Shown here piece by piece: positions 1 through 8,837 of a stretch of DNA of 64,000 bases; the first letter of the stretch is position 1; every line of letters begins with the position of its first letter. Source of the DNA: Allosaccharopolyspora coralli. GTDB lineage: Bacteria > Actinomycetota > Actinomycetes > Mycobacteriales > Pseudonocardiaceae. The stretch spans positions 3,348,001 through 3,412,000 of the forward strand of contig NZ_CP045929.1 in NCBI RefSeq assembly GCF_009664835.1, written 5' to 3'. A model generated the notes under the pieces. That model did not search any database, was not told where the DNA came from, and saw only the letters and a list, made by a program, of their open reading frames with translations. A program made the translations under genes and the position numbers.

Positions 1-398
1 TCGAGGCGTCGCTGCCGGTGCTGCCGTGTGTGTCCGTTCTCGGGATCGCCGTCGTGGTCGCCGCCGTGGTCGGGGGCAGCGCGGAGGCCGTGTTCTCCAG
101 CGGTGTGCTGGTGTTGCTGGCGGTGGTGCTGCACAACGGTTTCGGGTTGTTGCTCGGGTACGGAGCGGCGCGCCTGATGGGGCTGCCGGAATCGGCGCGT
201 CGGGCGATCAGCGTCGAGGTCGGTATGCAGAACTCCGGCCTCGCCGCGAGCTTGGCGACCACGCATTTCACCGTCATCGCCGCGCTGCCCGCTGCCGTGT
301 TCTCCCTGTGGCACAACGTCTCGGGCGCTGTCGCGGCGTCCTACTGGGCACGACGTCCGATTCCCACGGAGCCGGAATCGGCTGACAGCACGGCATGA
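1..398 (+). CDS. Bile acid:sodium symporter family (BASS) protein, C-terminal part
   Basis: The reading frame is open from the left edge (frame starting at base 3), so only the last 131 residues are present. They contain three or four hydrophobic segments and the motif EVGMQNSGLAASLA, which is typical of the second half of BASS transporters, where a conserved Gln-Asn/Ser pair helps bind sodium. The family moves organic anions such as bile acids or 2-oxoacids with sodium across the inner membrane; the substrate here cannot be told. The gene converges on recQ. A copy of the 3'-end repeat element begins about 11 bases after the stop codon. Family assignment is good; the start lies outside the window. 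Confidence 0.8.
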   Translation, partial: EASLPVLPCVSVLGIAVVVAAVVGGSAEAVFSSGVLVLLAVVLHNGFGLLLGYGAARLMGLPESARRAISVEVGMQNSGLAASLATTHFTVIAALPAAVFSLWHNVSGAVAASYWARRPIPTEPESADSTA

Positions 399-408
399 GG
401 CACGCGCT

Positions 409-501
409 TGTGGCCGGGTTGGTTCGGTAGCGGAATCTCACCTCGCCCCTGGCTGCGGGATCGTCGACATCGTTACGTCGACGCTGTCGCCAGCCAGGAC
501 C
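409..501 (+). repeat. 3'-end repeat element, copy A, with hairpin
   Basis: The core GGTAGCGGAATCTCACCTCG (426-445) matches the core of other copies near 33078, 36755 and 61827 (forward) and 33311 and 41591 (reverse). It is followed by an imperfect palindrome whose outer arms are CCTGGCTG (448-455) and CAGCCAGG (491-498), with inner GTCGAC repeats. It starts 11 bases after the stop of the BASS gene and sits between that gene and convergent recQ. Confidence 0.7.
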
Positions 502-520
502 AGCCCTCCCCTCGGGCGGC

Positions 521-2365
521 CTAGCCCGCGGGTTCGGCGAGCGCGTCGAGGACCCCTTGGCCGTACTTGTCGAGTTTCGCCTCGCCGACACCGGTGACGG
601 TCGCCAGCTCGTCGAGGGTCGACGGTGCGACGGTGGCGATCTGGCGCAGCGTCGAGTCGTGGAAGATGACGTACGCGGGCACACCCTGCTGTTTGGCGGT
701 GACGGCTCGCCAAGCACGTAGCTGCTCGAAGCGCGGTTCGGCGTCCTGAGAAAGCTGCTCAACCGGCGAAGCCCGCTTGGCCTTGGCGGGCTTGTTGGTG
801 ACTCGCGCCGGCTCCTGGCGAAGGGACACCGTGCGTCGTTGCCCCAGAACCTCTCCGCTGGACTCGGTGAGGGTGAGTGTCCCGTGATCGCCTTCCACGG
901 TCAGGAGTCCCTGGGCGAGCAGTTGTCGCACGACCCCGCGCCACTCGATCTCGCGGAGTTCGGTGCCGACGCCGAAGACCGTCAGCGTGTCGTGCCGGTT
1001 CTGCTCGACCTTGGGCGTGGTCTTGCCGAGCAGGATGTCGACGATCTGTCCGGTGCCGAACTTCTGGTTCCGCTCGTTCCTCAGTCGGTACACAGTGGAC
1101 AAAAGCTTCTGCGCCGGAACGGTGCCGTCCCACGACTGAGGCGGGTTCAGGCACGTGTCGCAGTTGCCGCACGGCGCACCCTGCTGTCCGAAGTGGGCGA
1201 GCAGCTGCACGCGACGGCACTCGACGGTCTCGCACAAGGCCAGCATCGCGTCCAGCTGGGCGCCCAGCTTCCGCCGATGTGCCGCGTCGCCCTCCGAGTT
1301 GTCGATCATCTTGCGTTGTTGCACGACGTCTTGCAGTCCGTACGCCAGCCACGCCGTCGACGGGAGGCCGTCTCGTCCCGCACGGCCGGTTTCCTGGTAA
1401 TACCCCTCCACCGACTTGGGGAGGTCGAGGTGAGCCACGAAGCGGACGTCCGGCTTGTCGATGCCCATCCCGAACGCGATGGTGGCGACCACGACCAGGC
1501 CGTCCTCGCGCAGGAATCGCGCTTGGTGTCGCGCGCGGACGTCGGCGTCCAGTCCCGCGTGGTACGGAACGGCCTCGATCCCGTTGTCTCGCAGGAACTG
1601 CGCGACCTTCTCCGTCGAGGACCGGGAAAGGCAATAGACGATTCCGGCGTCACCGACGTGTTCGGTGCGCAGCAGTTCCAGCAGCTGCTTCTTCGGGTCC
1701 TTTTTCGCCACGATCCGGTACTGAATGTTCGGACGGTCGAAACTCGCCACGAAATGGCGCGCCTCGCGCAGGTTGAGGCGTTCGGTGATCTCGGCGTGAG
1801 TGGCCTCGGTCGCGGTCGCGGTCAGCGCGATGCGCGGCACCGACGGCCACCGCTCGTGCAGTTCGGAGAGCGTGAGGTAGTCCGGACGGAAGTCGTGGCC
1901 CCATTGGGACACGCAATGCGCCTCGTCGATCGCGAACAGCGCGACCTCGCCGCGGCCGAGGAGGTTCACGGTCGAGTCCAGCCGGAGCCGTTCCGGAGCG
2001 AGATACAGGATGTCGAGTTCTCCTGCGAGGAACGCGGCCTCGGTCTCGCGGCGCTGCTCGGCGTCCTGGGTGGAGTTCAGGAATCCCGCGCGCACGCCCG
2101 AGGCGCGTAGCGCGTTGACCTGATCCTGCATGAGCGCGATGAGTGGGGAGATCACGACGCCGACGCCGCCCCGGACGAGCGACGGGACCTGGTAGCACAA
2201 TGACTTCCCACCGCCGGTCGGCATCAGGACGAGCGCGTCGCCGCCGTCGATCACTTGCTCCACGATGGCGCGCTGCTCACCTCGGAACGATTCGTAGCCG
2301 AAGACGCGCCGGAGCACGTCGAGGGCGCGATCGTCCGGCTCCGCGGCGAGGTCGGTGGCAGTCAT
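521..2365 (-). CDS. recQ: ATP-dependent DNA helicase RecQ
   Basis: This 614-residue superfamily 2 helicase unwinds DNA 3' to 5' during recombination and fork repair. Visible in order are Walker A (MPTGGGKS, residues 48-55), the DEAH box followed by [13 protein letters not shown] (the RecQ aromatic loop, from about residue 147), helicase motifs V and VI ([14 protein letters not shown] and [12 protein letters not shown]), the four-cysteine RQC zinc site (C-EC and CGNCDTC), and an HRDC domain in the last 80 residues. The ATG at 2365 was chosen because the residues upstream of it are arginine-rich and not RecQ-like. Length and domain order are normal for a bacterial RecQ. It is transcribed away from the polyol operon, with about 270 bases between them. 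Confidence 0.95.
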   Translation of the reverse strand: MTATDLAAEPDDRALDVLRRVFGYESFRGEQRAIVEQVIDGGDALVLMPTGGGKSLCYQVPSLVRGGVGVVISPLIALMQDQVNALRASGVRAGFLNSTQDAEQRRETEAAFLAGELDILYLAPERLRLDSTVNLLGRGEVALFAIDEAHCVSQWGHDFRPDYLTLSELHERWPSVPRIALTATATEATHAEITERLNLREARHFVASFDRPNIQYRIVAKKDPKKQLLELLRTEHVGDAGIVYCLSRSSTEKVAQFLRDNGIEAVPYHAGLDADVRARHQARFLREDGLVVVATIAFGMGIDKPDVRFVAHLDLPKSVEGYYQETGRAGRDGLPSTAWLAYGLQDVVQQRKMIDNSEGDAAHRRKLGAQLDAMLALCETVECRRVQLLAHFGQQGAPCGNCDTCLNPPQSWDGTVPAQKLLSTVYRLRNERNQKFGTGQIVDILLGKTTPKVEQNRHDTLTVFGVGTELREIEWRGVVRQLLAQGLLTVEGDHGTLTLTESSGEVLGQRRTVSLRQEPARVTNKPAKAKRASPVEQLSQDAEPRFEQLRAWRAVTAKQQGVPAYVIFHDSTLRQIATVAPSTLDELATVTGVGEAKLDKYGQGVLDALAEPAG

Positions 2366-2515
2366 GGGCGCGATCCTACGAGCCCGGTCCGCCCCCGAGC
2401 GGTCGCCCGTCGTCCGGCGACGGTGTGTCGGATCGGTGTCGTGTCCTGCTGCGGGCGGTCGGCTCTCGGCGTCGGGACCGCCTCCGCGGAACGCAAACGA
2501 AACTTCTCGCAAAAA

Positions 2516-2558
2516 GTGTTAACAAGGTCCTTGGGATGTGTTAACAATGTTGTAGGTC
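2516..2558 (+). promoter_or_regulatory. Candidate operator pair and promoter of the polyol operon
   Basis: The 10-base sequence GTGTTAACAA occurs twice (2516-2525 and 2538-2547). The palindromic cores TGTTAACA are 22 bases apart, which is two helical turns. A plausible promoter (TTGGGA at 2531-2536, 16-base spacer, TAGGTC at 2553-2558) has the second copy inside its spacer, as expected for a repressor site. The DeoR-family gene inside the same operon (7011-7820) is the natural candidate for the protein that binds here; this link is inferred. Confidence 0.55.
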
Positions 2559-2632
2559 ACGTCCTGTGCGGTCCGTTCGGCGTCGTCGCCCCGGGCTCAC
2601 GGAACCCAGCGCCCGACGAACGAGGAGCGCAC

Positions 2633-4102
2633 ATGATCGAGTCGACGCGGCGAGCGGTGAGCCGCCGCAGACTGCTGGGCGGCGCACTGGCCGGAGGTGC
2701 GGCCCTTGCCGCCGGCGGAGCCCTCGGCGGCTGCACGTCGCGTGCGGACGCCCGGCGCATCGACACCGACGACCGGTGGCGGCAATTCGAGGGCACGACC
2801 CTTAACTTCATCTCGGAGAACACCGCCCCCACGGCGGCCATCGCCGCGAACCTGCAGCCGTTCACCGACCTGACCGGTATCAACGTCAACATCGTGACGC
2901 TGGAACTCTCGGCGATGGTGCAGAAGGTCGCCCTCGATCTCGCCTCCGGCCAGTCGCAGTACCAGATCATCTACGCCGACCCGTACCAGGTACTCGCGCC
3001 GTACTCGAAGGGCCTGGTGGACCTCCGCGAGCTCGCCGACGATCCCACGCTGCCCGGGCAGAGCGCCGAGTTCGGCGACTTCGTGCCGGTCCAGATGGAC
3101 GCGGCCGGCCGGTTCGGCGACGACGGCAAGGTGTACGCCCTGCCCTACGACTGCCCGACGATGATCTGGCACTACCGCAAGGACCTGTTCGACAAGTACC
3201 GCGACCGCATGGCCGCCGAACTGGGATTCGACCCCATGCCGGGAGACGACTCGACCTGGGAGCAGTACCTCGCGCTCGCACGGTGGTTCACCGACAACGC
3301 GGACGAGGTCGACTACGGCAGCGGCCACCAGGCCAAGCAACACGACTCGTTGATGTGCGACTTCTCCAACGTCCTGTGGGCCTACGGCGGCGACTACTTC
3401 GAGGGCGGGCAGGAGATCGGCAGGCTCGGTGCCGTCGACCCCGGCCGCTGCACCCTGAACTCCGACACCGCGATCGAGGCCGCGCGCGTCTACCAGCGGT
3501 TGCTCGACGTCGCCGATCCCGCCTCAAGTACCTGGGAGTGGGACGGACTCGGCGCCGCCTTCCGCGCGGAACGTCTCGCGATGTGCATCAACTGGCACGA
3601 GTACGCCGCGGACAACGAAAGCGTCCTGCCCGGGAAGGTGGGGTACGCGCGCCTGCCGAAGGGGCCGTCCCGCTCGGCGAACCACTACGGCGGATGCGGG
3701 ATCGGGATCAGCGGCAACACGATGCCCAACGAGCGCAAGGCAGCATGGCTGTTCCTCAAGTGGGCCACCGACACCGGCACCCAGTTGTCGAACCTCAGCA
3801 GCGACGCGGGTGGCGGCACTCCGACCCGGCAGTCCGTGTACGCGCTGCCGGAGGTCCGAGCCGCCGAGCAGCGCCCATCGGACATGCCGAACATGCTCAC
3901 CGCCTCGGCCGTCGAACAGGCCTGGCAACCGGAAAACTCGGGGCTGCGTCCGAAGATTCCGATGTGGAACGAATGCGACACCGCGATGTACACGCAACTG
4001 TCCAAGATGCTCGTCGGCGATCTCTCGCCCGACGCGACGATGCGTGAAGCGGCCGAGCGATTCGACCGGATCACGGCGCGAGGGTGGGTGGCGGCCGGAT
4101 GA
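2633..4102 (+). CDS. Sugar/polyol ABC transporter substrate-binding lipoprotein
   Basis: This 489-residue family 1 extracellular solute-binding protein captures the sugar or polyol outside the membrane and delivers it to the two permeases encoded next. The N-terminus has a twin-arginine export motif (SRRRLLGG), a hydrophobic stretch and a lipobox ending in LGGC, so the mature protein should be a lipoprotein exported by Tat. The ATG at 2633 follows CGAGGAGCG, a good ribosome site. Its stop overlaps the next start (ATGA), so the genes are probably translationally coupled. The neighbouring dehydrogenases and xylulokinase point to a pentitol or hexitol such as arabitol, xylitol or sorbitol; which one is not readable from the sequence. 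Confidence 0.88.
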   Translation: MIESTRRAVSRRRLLGGALAGGAALAAGGALGGCTSRADARRIDTDDRWRQFEGTTLNFISENTAPTAAIAANLQPFTDLTGINVNIVTLELSAMVQKVALDLASGQSQYQIIYADPYQVLAPYSKGLVDLRELADDPTLPGQSAEFGDFVPVQMDAAGRFGDDGKVYALPYDCPTMIWHYRKDLFDKYRDRMAAELGFDPMPGDDSTWEQYLALARWFTDNADEVDYGSGHQAKQHDSLMCDFSNVLWAYGGDYFEGGQEIGRLGAVDPGRCTLNSDTAIEAARVYQRLLDVADPASSTWEWDGLGAAFRAERLAMCINWHEYAADNESVLPGKVGYARLPKGPSRSANHYGGCGIGISGNTMPNERKAAWLFLKWATDTGTQLSNLSSDAGGGTPTRQSVYALPEVRAAEQRPSDMPNMLTASAVEQAWQPENSGLRPKIPMWNECDTAMYTQLSKMLVGDLSPDATMREAAERFDRITARGWVAAG

Positions 4103-5028
4103 GTACGCTGACCGAGAAACCCGTTGCCGAGCAGACCGGAACCCCCGCTCCCGTCCCACGCAAGCGGAGGTTCGGGTTCGAGGCGAAGATGCTGGCACCC
4201 GGCATCCTCCTGCTCGCCGCACTGAGCATCGTCCCGTTCCTCACGATGATCGTGATGAGCCTGTCGCAGGTGCGACTGCTCGGCGGTCTGGAACTCGACT
4301 TCGCCGGGGCGACGAACTGGATCCGCTTGTTCACCGACCCGGACCTCGCGTGGAACTGGGTCCGTACGGGCGTGTTCTTCGCACTGACCCTCGGCCTGGA
4401 AATGCTGCTCGGCCTGACCTTCGCGTTGTGCATGTGGCGCCTGCTGCGCGGACGCAACCTCGTGCTGAGCCTGTTCCTGCTGCCGATGTTCGTGGCACCC
4501 GCCATCGTCGGGCTGCTGGGGCGGTTCCTGACCGACTCCACGTTCGGGCTCTACGCCTGGGTGCTGCGCGGACTCGGCTACGGCGGAGACATTCTCGGCG
4601 GGCCGGTCTCGGCGTTCGTCGCCGTGGTCTTGATGGACGTGTGGGAGTGGACGCCACTCATCGCGTTGATCACGCTGGCCGGCCTGTCGTCGGTTCCACT
4701 GGCGGTGCGTGAGGCCGCCGCCATCGACGGTGCCACGGGATGGCAGAGCCTGCGCCACATCGTCCTTCCGTCGATCTCGAACGTGCTACTCGTGGCGTTG
4801 CTGATCCGCTCGATGGACGCGATCCGCTATTTCGACATCATCTGGGTCACGACGAACGGCGGGCCCGCCGACGCGACAAAGATCGTGCCGGTCCGGCTGT
4901 ACGAGACGGCGTTCCGTTTCTTCGACCTCGGGTACGCCGCCGCCATCGGCCTGGTGATGCTCGCGGTGTCGATCGCGTTGGCCCGCGGATTCGTGCGGCT
5001 GCTGGACAAGAAGGGAACGACTCGATGA
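4099..5028 (+). CDS. Sugar/polyol ABC transporter permease (MalF type)
   Basis: A 309-residue integral membrane protein of the binding-protein-dependent permease family. It has a short cytoplasmic N-terminus, about six membrane segments and the cytoplasmic EAA loop (REAAAIDGATGWQSLRHIVLP) that docks on the ATPase. It pairs with the next gene to form the heterodimeric channel. The start at 4099 overlaps the previous stop by four bases and its own stop overlaps the next start in the same way. ATP is probably supplied by the UgpC/MsmK-type ATPase encoded at the end of the operon (10265). Confidence 0.92.
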   Translation: MSTLTEKPVAEQTGTPAPVPRKRRFGFEAKMLAPGILLLAALSIVPFLTMIVMSLSQVRLLGGLELDFAGATNWIRLFTDPDLAWNWVRTGVFFALTLGLEMLLGLTFALCMWRLLRGRNLVLSLFLLPMFVAPAIVGLLGRFLTDSTFGLYAWVLRGLGYGGDILGGPVSAFVAVVLMDVWEWTPLIALITLAGLSSVPLAVREAAAIDGATGWQSLRHIVLPSISNVLLVALLIRSMDAIRYFDIIWVTTNGGPADATKIVPVRLYETAFRFFDLGYAAAIGLVMLAVSIALARGFVRLLDKKGTTR

Positions 5029-5897
5029 GCGCCCGCGCCCCTGGTGCCACCCTGGTGAGTCCGATCGAACGCGGCTCGCGCCGCTCCCGCATCGGGATCT
5101 GGATCGTGATCGGGCTGGGTCTGGTATGGACACTCGTGCCGTTGCTGTGGATGCTGTTGTCGTCGTTCAAGAACACCACCGACGTCACGTCCGCGACGCC
5201 GCAGCTGCTGTTCACCCCGACGCTGGACAACTACGTCGGGTTGTTCACCGGAGCGAACAACCTCACGCCCTACATCGTGCACAGTGTGCTCGCGGCCGGG
5301 ATCTCCGCGATTCTGTCTGTGGTGATCGGGGCACCCGCCGGATACGGACTCGCGCGAACACGCATGCGTGGCAAGCACCATCTGTCGTTCTGGATCATCT
5401 CCACCCGGATGGCCCCGATCGCCGCGATCGTGTTGCCGCTGTTCCTCATGTTCCGCGGGCTCGGACTCATCGACACCCTGGCGGGGCTGATCCTGGCGTA
5501 CATGACGTTCAACCTTCCGTTCGCGATCTGGCTGATGAGCGCTTTCTTCGCCGAACTGCCACTCGCGTTGGAGGAGTCCGCGCGGGTGGAGGGCTGCACG
5601 CGCTGGCAGGCGTTCTGGCACGTGGTGCTGCCCTTGACGAAATCGGGGCTGGTGACGACTTTCGTGCTGTGCCTGGTGTTCGCGTGGAACGACTACGCCT
5701 TCGCGCTGGTCTTCAGTGGCCCGAACTCGCAGACCCTGCCGATCGCGGCGAACCAGTTGGTCACCCAAGCCGGGATCGACTGGGGCCAGTTGACGGCGAT
5801 CGGCACGTTCGTGGTCGTGCCGATGATGCTGGCGGGCCTGGCCGTACGCCGGTGGCTGGTCACCGGCCTGACTCTCGGGGCGGTGACGGGAGAATGA
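5025..5897 (+). CDS. Sugar/polyol ABC transporter permease (MalG type)
   Basis: A 290-residue permease of the MalG branch with about six membrane spans. The EAA loop is present as EESARVEGCTRWQAFWHVVLP. It forms the translocation channel with the preceding MalF-type subunit. The ATGA overlap with the upstream gene fixes the start; the downstream dehydrogenase again starts inside its stop codon. The unbroken chain of overlaps from 2633 to 6928 argues for a single mRNA. Confidence 0.92.
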   Translation: MSARAPGATLVSPIERGSRRSRIGIWIVIGLGLVWTLVPLLWMLLSSFKNTTDVTSATPQLLFTPTLDNYVGLFTGANNLTPYIVHSVLAAGISAILSVVIGAPAGYGLARTRMRGKHHLSFWIISTRMAPIAAIVLPLFLMFRGLGLIDTLAGLILAYMTFNLPFAIWLMSAFFAELPLALEESARVEGCTRWQAFWHVVLPLTKSGLVTTFVLCLVFAWNDYAFALVFSGPNSQTLPIAANQLVTQAGIDWGQLTAIGTFVVVPMMLAGLAVRRWLVTGLTLGAVTGE

Positions 5898-6928
5898 CGA
5901 CCATTCCGGACACGATGCGGGTCTCGGTGCTGCACGACATCGAAGACATCGCACTGGAACAGCGCCCGGTGCCCAGGCCGGGACCCCACGACGTCCTCAT
6001 CCGGGTCTCCGCAGTGGGGACCTGTGGTTCGGACACGCACTACTACGAGCACGGCAGGATCGGTGGATTCGTCGTGGAGAAGCCCCTGGTGCTCGGGCAC
6101 GAGGCGGCCGGCGTCGTCGTCGCGTGCGGCTCGGACGTGACACGGCTCGAGCCGGGCAGGCGGGTGTCGATGGAGCCGGGCGTGCCGTGTTTCGTCTGCG
6201 AGCAGTGCCGCGCGGGCCGGTACAACCTGTGTCCACGGATGCGCTTCTTCGCGACACCCCCGGTCGACGGCGCGTTCAGCGAGTACGTCGTCCTCCACGA
6301 GCAGTTCGCGCACCCCGTTCCGGACTCGCTGTCGGACGAGGCTTCCGGGCTCGTCGAGCCCTTGTCGGTCGGAGTGTGGGCCTCCCGCAAGGCTCGCGTC
6401 GGGCCGGGGAGCCGGGTGCTGGTCAACGGTGCCGGACCGATCGGGCTCGTGGCCACTCAGTGTGCGCGCGCGTTCGGTGCGACCGAGGTCGTCGTGACCG
6501 ACGTGAACGCCCAACGGTTGCGGCTCGCCGCCGAGCTCGGCGCCACGTCGACCGTGAACGTCGCGGACACTGCGCTCCGGGACGCCGGTCACGAACCGGA
6601 TGTGCTCATCGAGTGCTCCGGAGTCCGGGCGGCGACGGCAGACGCCATTCGCACGATCGCTCGTGCGGGGCGGGTGGTGCTCGTCGGCATGGGCGGCGAC
6701 GAGATGACCTTGCCGGTCGCGCACGTGCAGACCTTCGAGATCGAGCTGACCGGGACGTTCCGTTATGCCAACACCTGGCCGACCGCGATCGACCTGGCCG
6801 CATCCGGTGCGGTGGACCTCGATCGGCTCGTCACCCACCACTTCGGACTCGACGAGGTCGAACAGGCGTTGACCGTCGCACAACGGGACGCCACCGCGGT
6901 CAAATCGGTGGTGCATCCCCAGAGATGA
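5894..6928 (+). CDS. Zinc-dependent polyol dehydrogenase (sorbitol/xylitol dehydrogenase type)
   Basis: A 344-residue medium-chain dehydrogenase expected to oxidise a polyol to a ketose with NAD(+). Catalytic zinc ligands are visible as GTCGSD (Cys44) and GHE (His69-Glu70). Four cysteines at 99, 102, 105 and 113 form the structural zinc site, and GAGPIGL is the nucleotide-binding turn. It resembles L-iditol/sorbitol and xylitol dehydrogenases. The start at 5894 overlaps the permease stop (ATGA). This is the first of two such dehydrogenases in the operon, suggesting two polyols or two oxidation positions feeding a common ketose. Confidence 0.87.
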   Translation: MTTIPDTMRVSVLHDIEDIALEQRPVPRPGPHDVLIRVSAVGTCGSDTHYYEHGRIGGFVVEKPLVLGHEAAGVVVACGSDVTRLEPGRRVSMEPGVPCFVCEQCRAGRYNLCPRMRFFATPPVDGAFSEYVVLHEQFAHPVPDSLSDEASGLVEPLSVGVWASRKARVGPGSRVLVNGAGPIGLVATQCARAFGATEVVVTDVNAQRLRLAAELGATSTVNVADTALRDAGHEPDVLIECSGVRAATADAIRTIARAGRVVLVGMGGDEMTLPVAHVQTFEIELTGTFRYANTWPTAIDLAASGAVDLDRLVTHHFGLDEVEQALTVAQRDATAVKSVVHPQR

Positions 6929-7010
6929 CGCGCGGAACGGCAATTCCGGACACGGTCGACGGCGATCCCGTGCGACGGTGAACTCGGGAGAACACCAGCA
7001 GGAGGACCAC

Positions 7011-7820
7011 ATGCCCAACGTGCGACCGTCCGAGGCCGCCGTCGAGCAGCGACGGCAGGACGTCCTGCGGCACGTCATGGACACCGGCCACGTCCGTATC
7101 GACGATCTCGCGGACAAGTTCGGCGTGAGCCTCATGACGATGCACCGCGACCTCGACGAACTGGTGGCACGTCGCCTGGTCCGCAAACTGCGTGGGAAGG
7201 TGGAGGCGTATCCGTCGCTGACGATCGAGACCGCGACACGGTTCCGCGTCGGCCTGCACCAGGCGGAGAAGGAAGCACTCGCCACCGCGGCGCTACCGGA
7301 GATCCGGCCGGGCGCCACCGTCCTGGTGGACGATTCGAGCACGGTGTTCCCGCTCGCGCGACAACTCGCCACGTTCGACGATCTCACCGTGGTGACGAAC
7401 TCGATGACGGTGGCCAAGACGGTCGCGGGCGAGGGACGGGAGGTGGTGCTGCTCGGAGGCCGCTACCGTGCGGAGTTCGACTCGTGCACCGGCCCGGACG
7501 TGCTCCGCGCGCTCACGCGGCTGCGCGCCGACGTCGCGGTCCTGTCGGTGACCACGATCGCCGACGGGCGGCTCTTTCATCCCATCCAGGACTACGCCGA
7601 GATCAAATCGGCGATCTGCGAGTACGCGGTGCACCCCGTGCTGCTCGCCGACCACTCGAAGTTCGGCAAGACCGCGACCTACGCGCACGGCGACGTGAGT
7701 GCGTTCTCGCTCGTCGTCACCGACACGGCGACACCCGAGTCCGAGATCGAAGCGATGCGCGGACTCGGCACGGAGGTCCGTGTGGTCGCGGCTGAGGCCA
7801 CCATTCCCGAGACAAGCTAG
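7011..7820 (+). CDS. DeoR/GlpR-family transcriptional regulator
   Basis: A 269-residue regulator with an N-terminal DeoR winged helix-turn-helix (VRIDDLADKFGVSLMTMHRD, about residues 24-43) and a C-terminal sugar-phosphate sensing domain (TVLVDDSSTVFPLAR and later DHSKFGK). DeoR proteins usually repress carbohydrate operons and are released by a phosphorylated intermediate; xylulose 5-phosphate would fit here but is inferred. The start follows GGAGG at 7001-7005. It lies inside the polyol operon, so it is probably autoregulated through the TGTTAACA pair at 2516-2547. Confidence 0.9.
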   Translation: MPNVRPSEAAVEQRRQDVLRHVMDTGHVRIDDLADKFGVSLMTMHRDLDELVARRLVRKLRGKVEAYPSLTIETATRFRVGLHQAEKEALATAALPEIRPGATVLVDDSSTVFPLARQLATFDDLTVVTNSMTVAKTVAGEGREVVLLGGRYRAEFDSCTGPDVLRALTRLRADVAVLSVTTIADGRLFHPIQDYAEIKSAICEYAVHPVLLADHSKFGKTATYAHGDVSAFSLVVTDTATPESEIEAMRGLGTEVRVVAAEATIPETS

Positions 7821-7828
7821 GAGACCTC

Positions 7829-8833
7829 ATGCGCGCAGCCGTCATCGAACAACCGGGCACCGTCCGTGTCACCACGGTCGACGACCCGACACCAGGGCCG
7901 GACGACGTGGTGGTCGCCGTCGACGCGTGCGGCATCTGCGGCACCGACCTGCACATCATGGACGGTGATTTCGCACCGACGCCGTATCCGATCGTCCCCG
8001 GCCACGAGTTCTCCGGGGAAGTCCTCGCCGTCGGCCGCGACGTCACGAGCGTGACGACCGGCAGCGCCGTCGCGGTGGACCCCTCGTTGTTCTGCGGATC
8101 GTGCCACTATTGTGCGCTCGGTCGGGGAAACCTCTGTGAGCGGTGGAACGCGATCGGTGTCACGCGAAACGGCGCCTGCGCCGAGTACGCGCTCGCCCCC
8201 GCGGCGAACTGTTACCCGATGCCGGACGGGGTTCCGCTCTCACACGGCGCGCTCATCGAGCCACTGTCGTGCGCGGTCCGTGGTTTCGACCTGTTGCCGC
8301 GTCGGATCGGCGAGCACTACCTGATTTACGGCGCGGGCACGATGGGTCTGCTGATGACCCAGCTCGCCAAGAACTCCGGCGCGACGTCGGTGTCCGTCGT
8401 GGACCTCAACCCGGACCGGCGTGCGGTCGCGTCGAAACTCGGTGCGGACCAGGTCGCGTCGAGCCCCGACGAATGGGACCGGCCGCACGGCTGGGAAGTC
8501 GTCGTCGACTGCACCGGCGTCATCGCCGCCATCGAAGACGCACTGACCCGGGTCCGCCGCGGCGGGACGTTCCAGCAGTTCGGCGTCGCGCCGAGTGAGG
8601 CGACCGCGTCGTTCTCCCCGTTCCGCGTGTACAACGACGAGATCACCATCGTCGGCAGCATGGCCGTGCTCGCCAGCTACGGACGAGCCGTCGAGATGAT
8701 CCGTTCCATCGACGCGGAAACGATGATCACCCACGCGTTCGGACTGGACGACTACACCGGAGCACTGGACGCCTTCCGTGCGGGAACCGGCCGCAAACTC
8801 CAGGTTCGGCCGTCGACGAGCGTGGGAAGCTGA
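7829..8833 (+). CDS. Zinc-dependent alcohol/polyol dehydrogenase (arabitol dehydrogenase-like)
   Basis: A 334-residue medium-chain dehydrogenase, different from the one at 5894. It carries the catalytic zinc motif CGICGTD (Cys37), GHE (His59-Glu60), structural zinc cysteines at 89, 92, 95 and 103, and the dinucleotide turn GAGTMGL. Similar proteins include D-arabitol (phosphate) and erythritol-type dehydrogenases. Placed between the regulator and xylulokinase, it most likely makes D-xylulose from a pentitol. The ATG is preceded by GGAGACC eight bases after the deoR stop. The exact substrate is not determined. Confidence 0.85.
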   Translation: MRAAVIEQPGTVRVTTVDDPTPGPDDVVVAVDACGICGTDLHIMDGDFAPTPYPIVPGHEFSGEVLAVGRDVTSVTTGSAVAVDPSLFCGSCHYCALGRGNLCERWNAIGVTRNGACAEYALAPAANCYPMPDGVPLSHGALIEPLSCAVRGFDLLPRRIGEHYLIYGAGTMGLLMTQLAKNSGATSVSVVDLNPDRRAVASKLGADQVASSPDEWDRPHGWEVVVDCTGVIAAIEDALTRVRRGGTFQQFGVAPSEATASFSPFRVYNDEITIVGSMAVLASYGRAVEMIRSIDAETMITHAFGLDDYTGALDAFRAGTGRKLQVRPSTSVGS

Positions 8834-8837
8834 GGCG

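Noticed and set aside
139-172. GTTT-N13-GGGTAC resembling a SigF promoter
   Set aside because: It lies inside the coding sequence of the BASS gene and points to no gene start; the spacing is also short.
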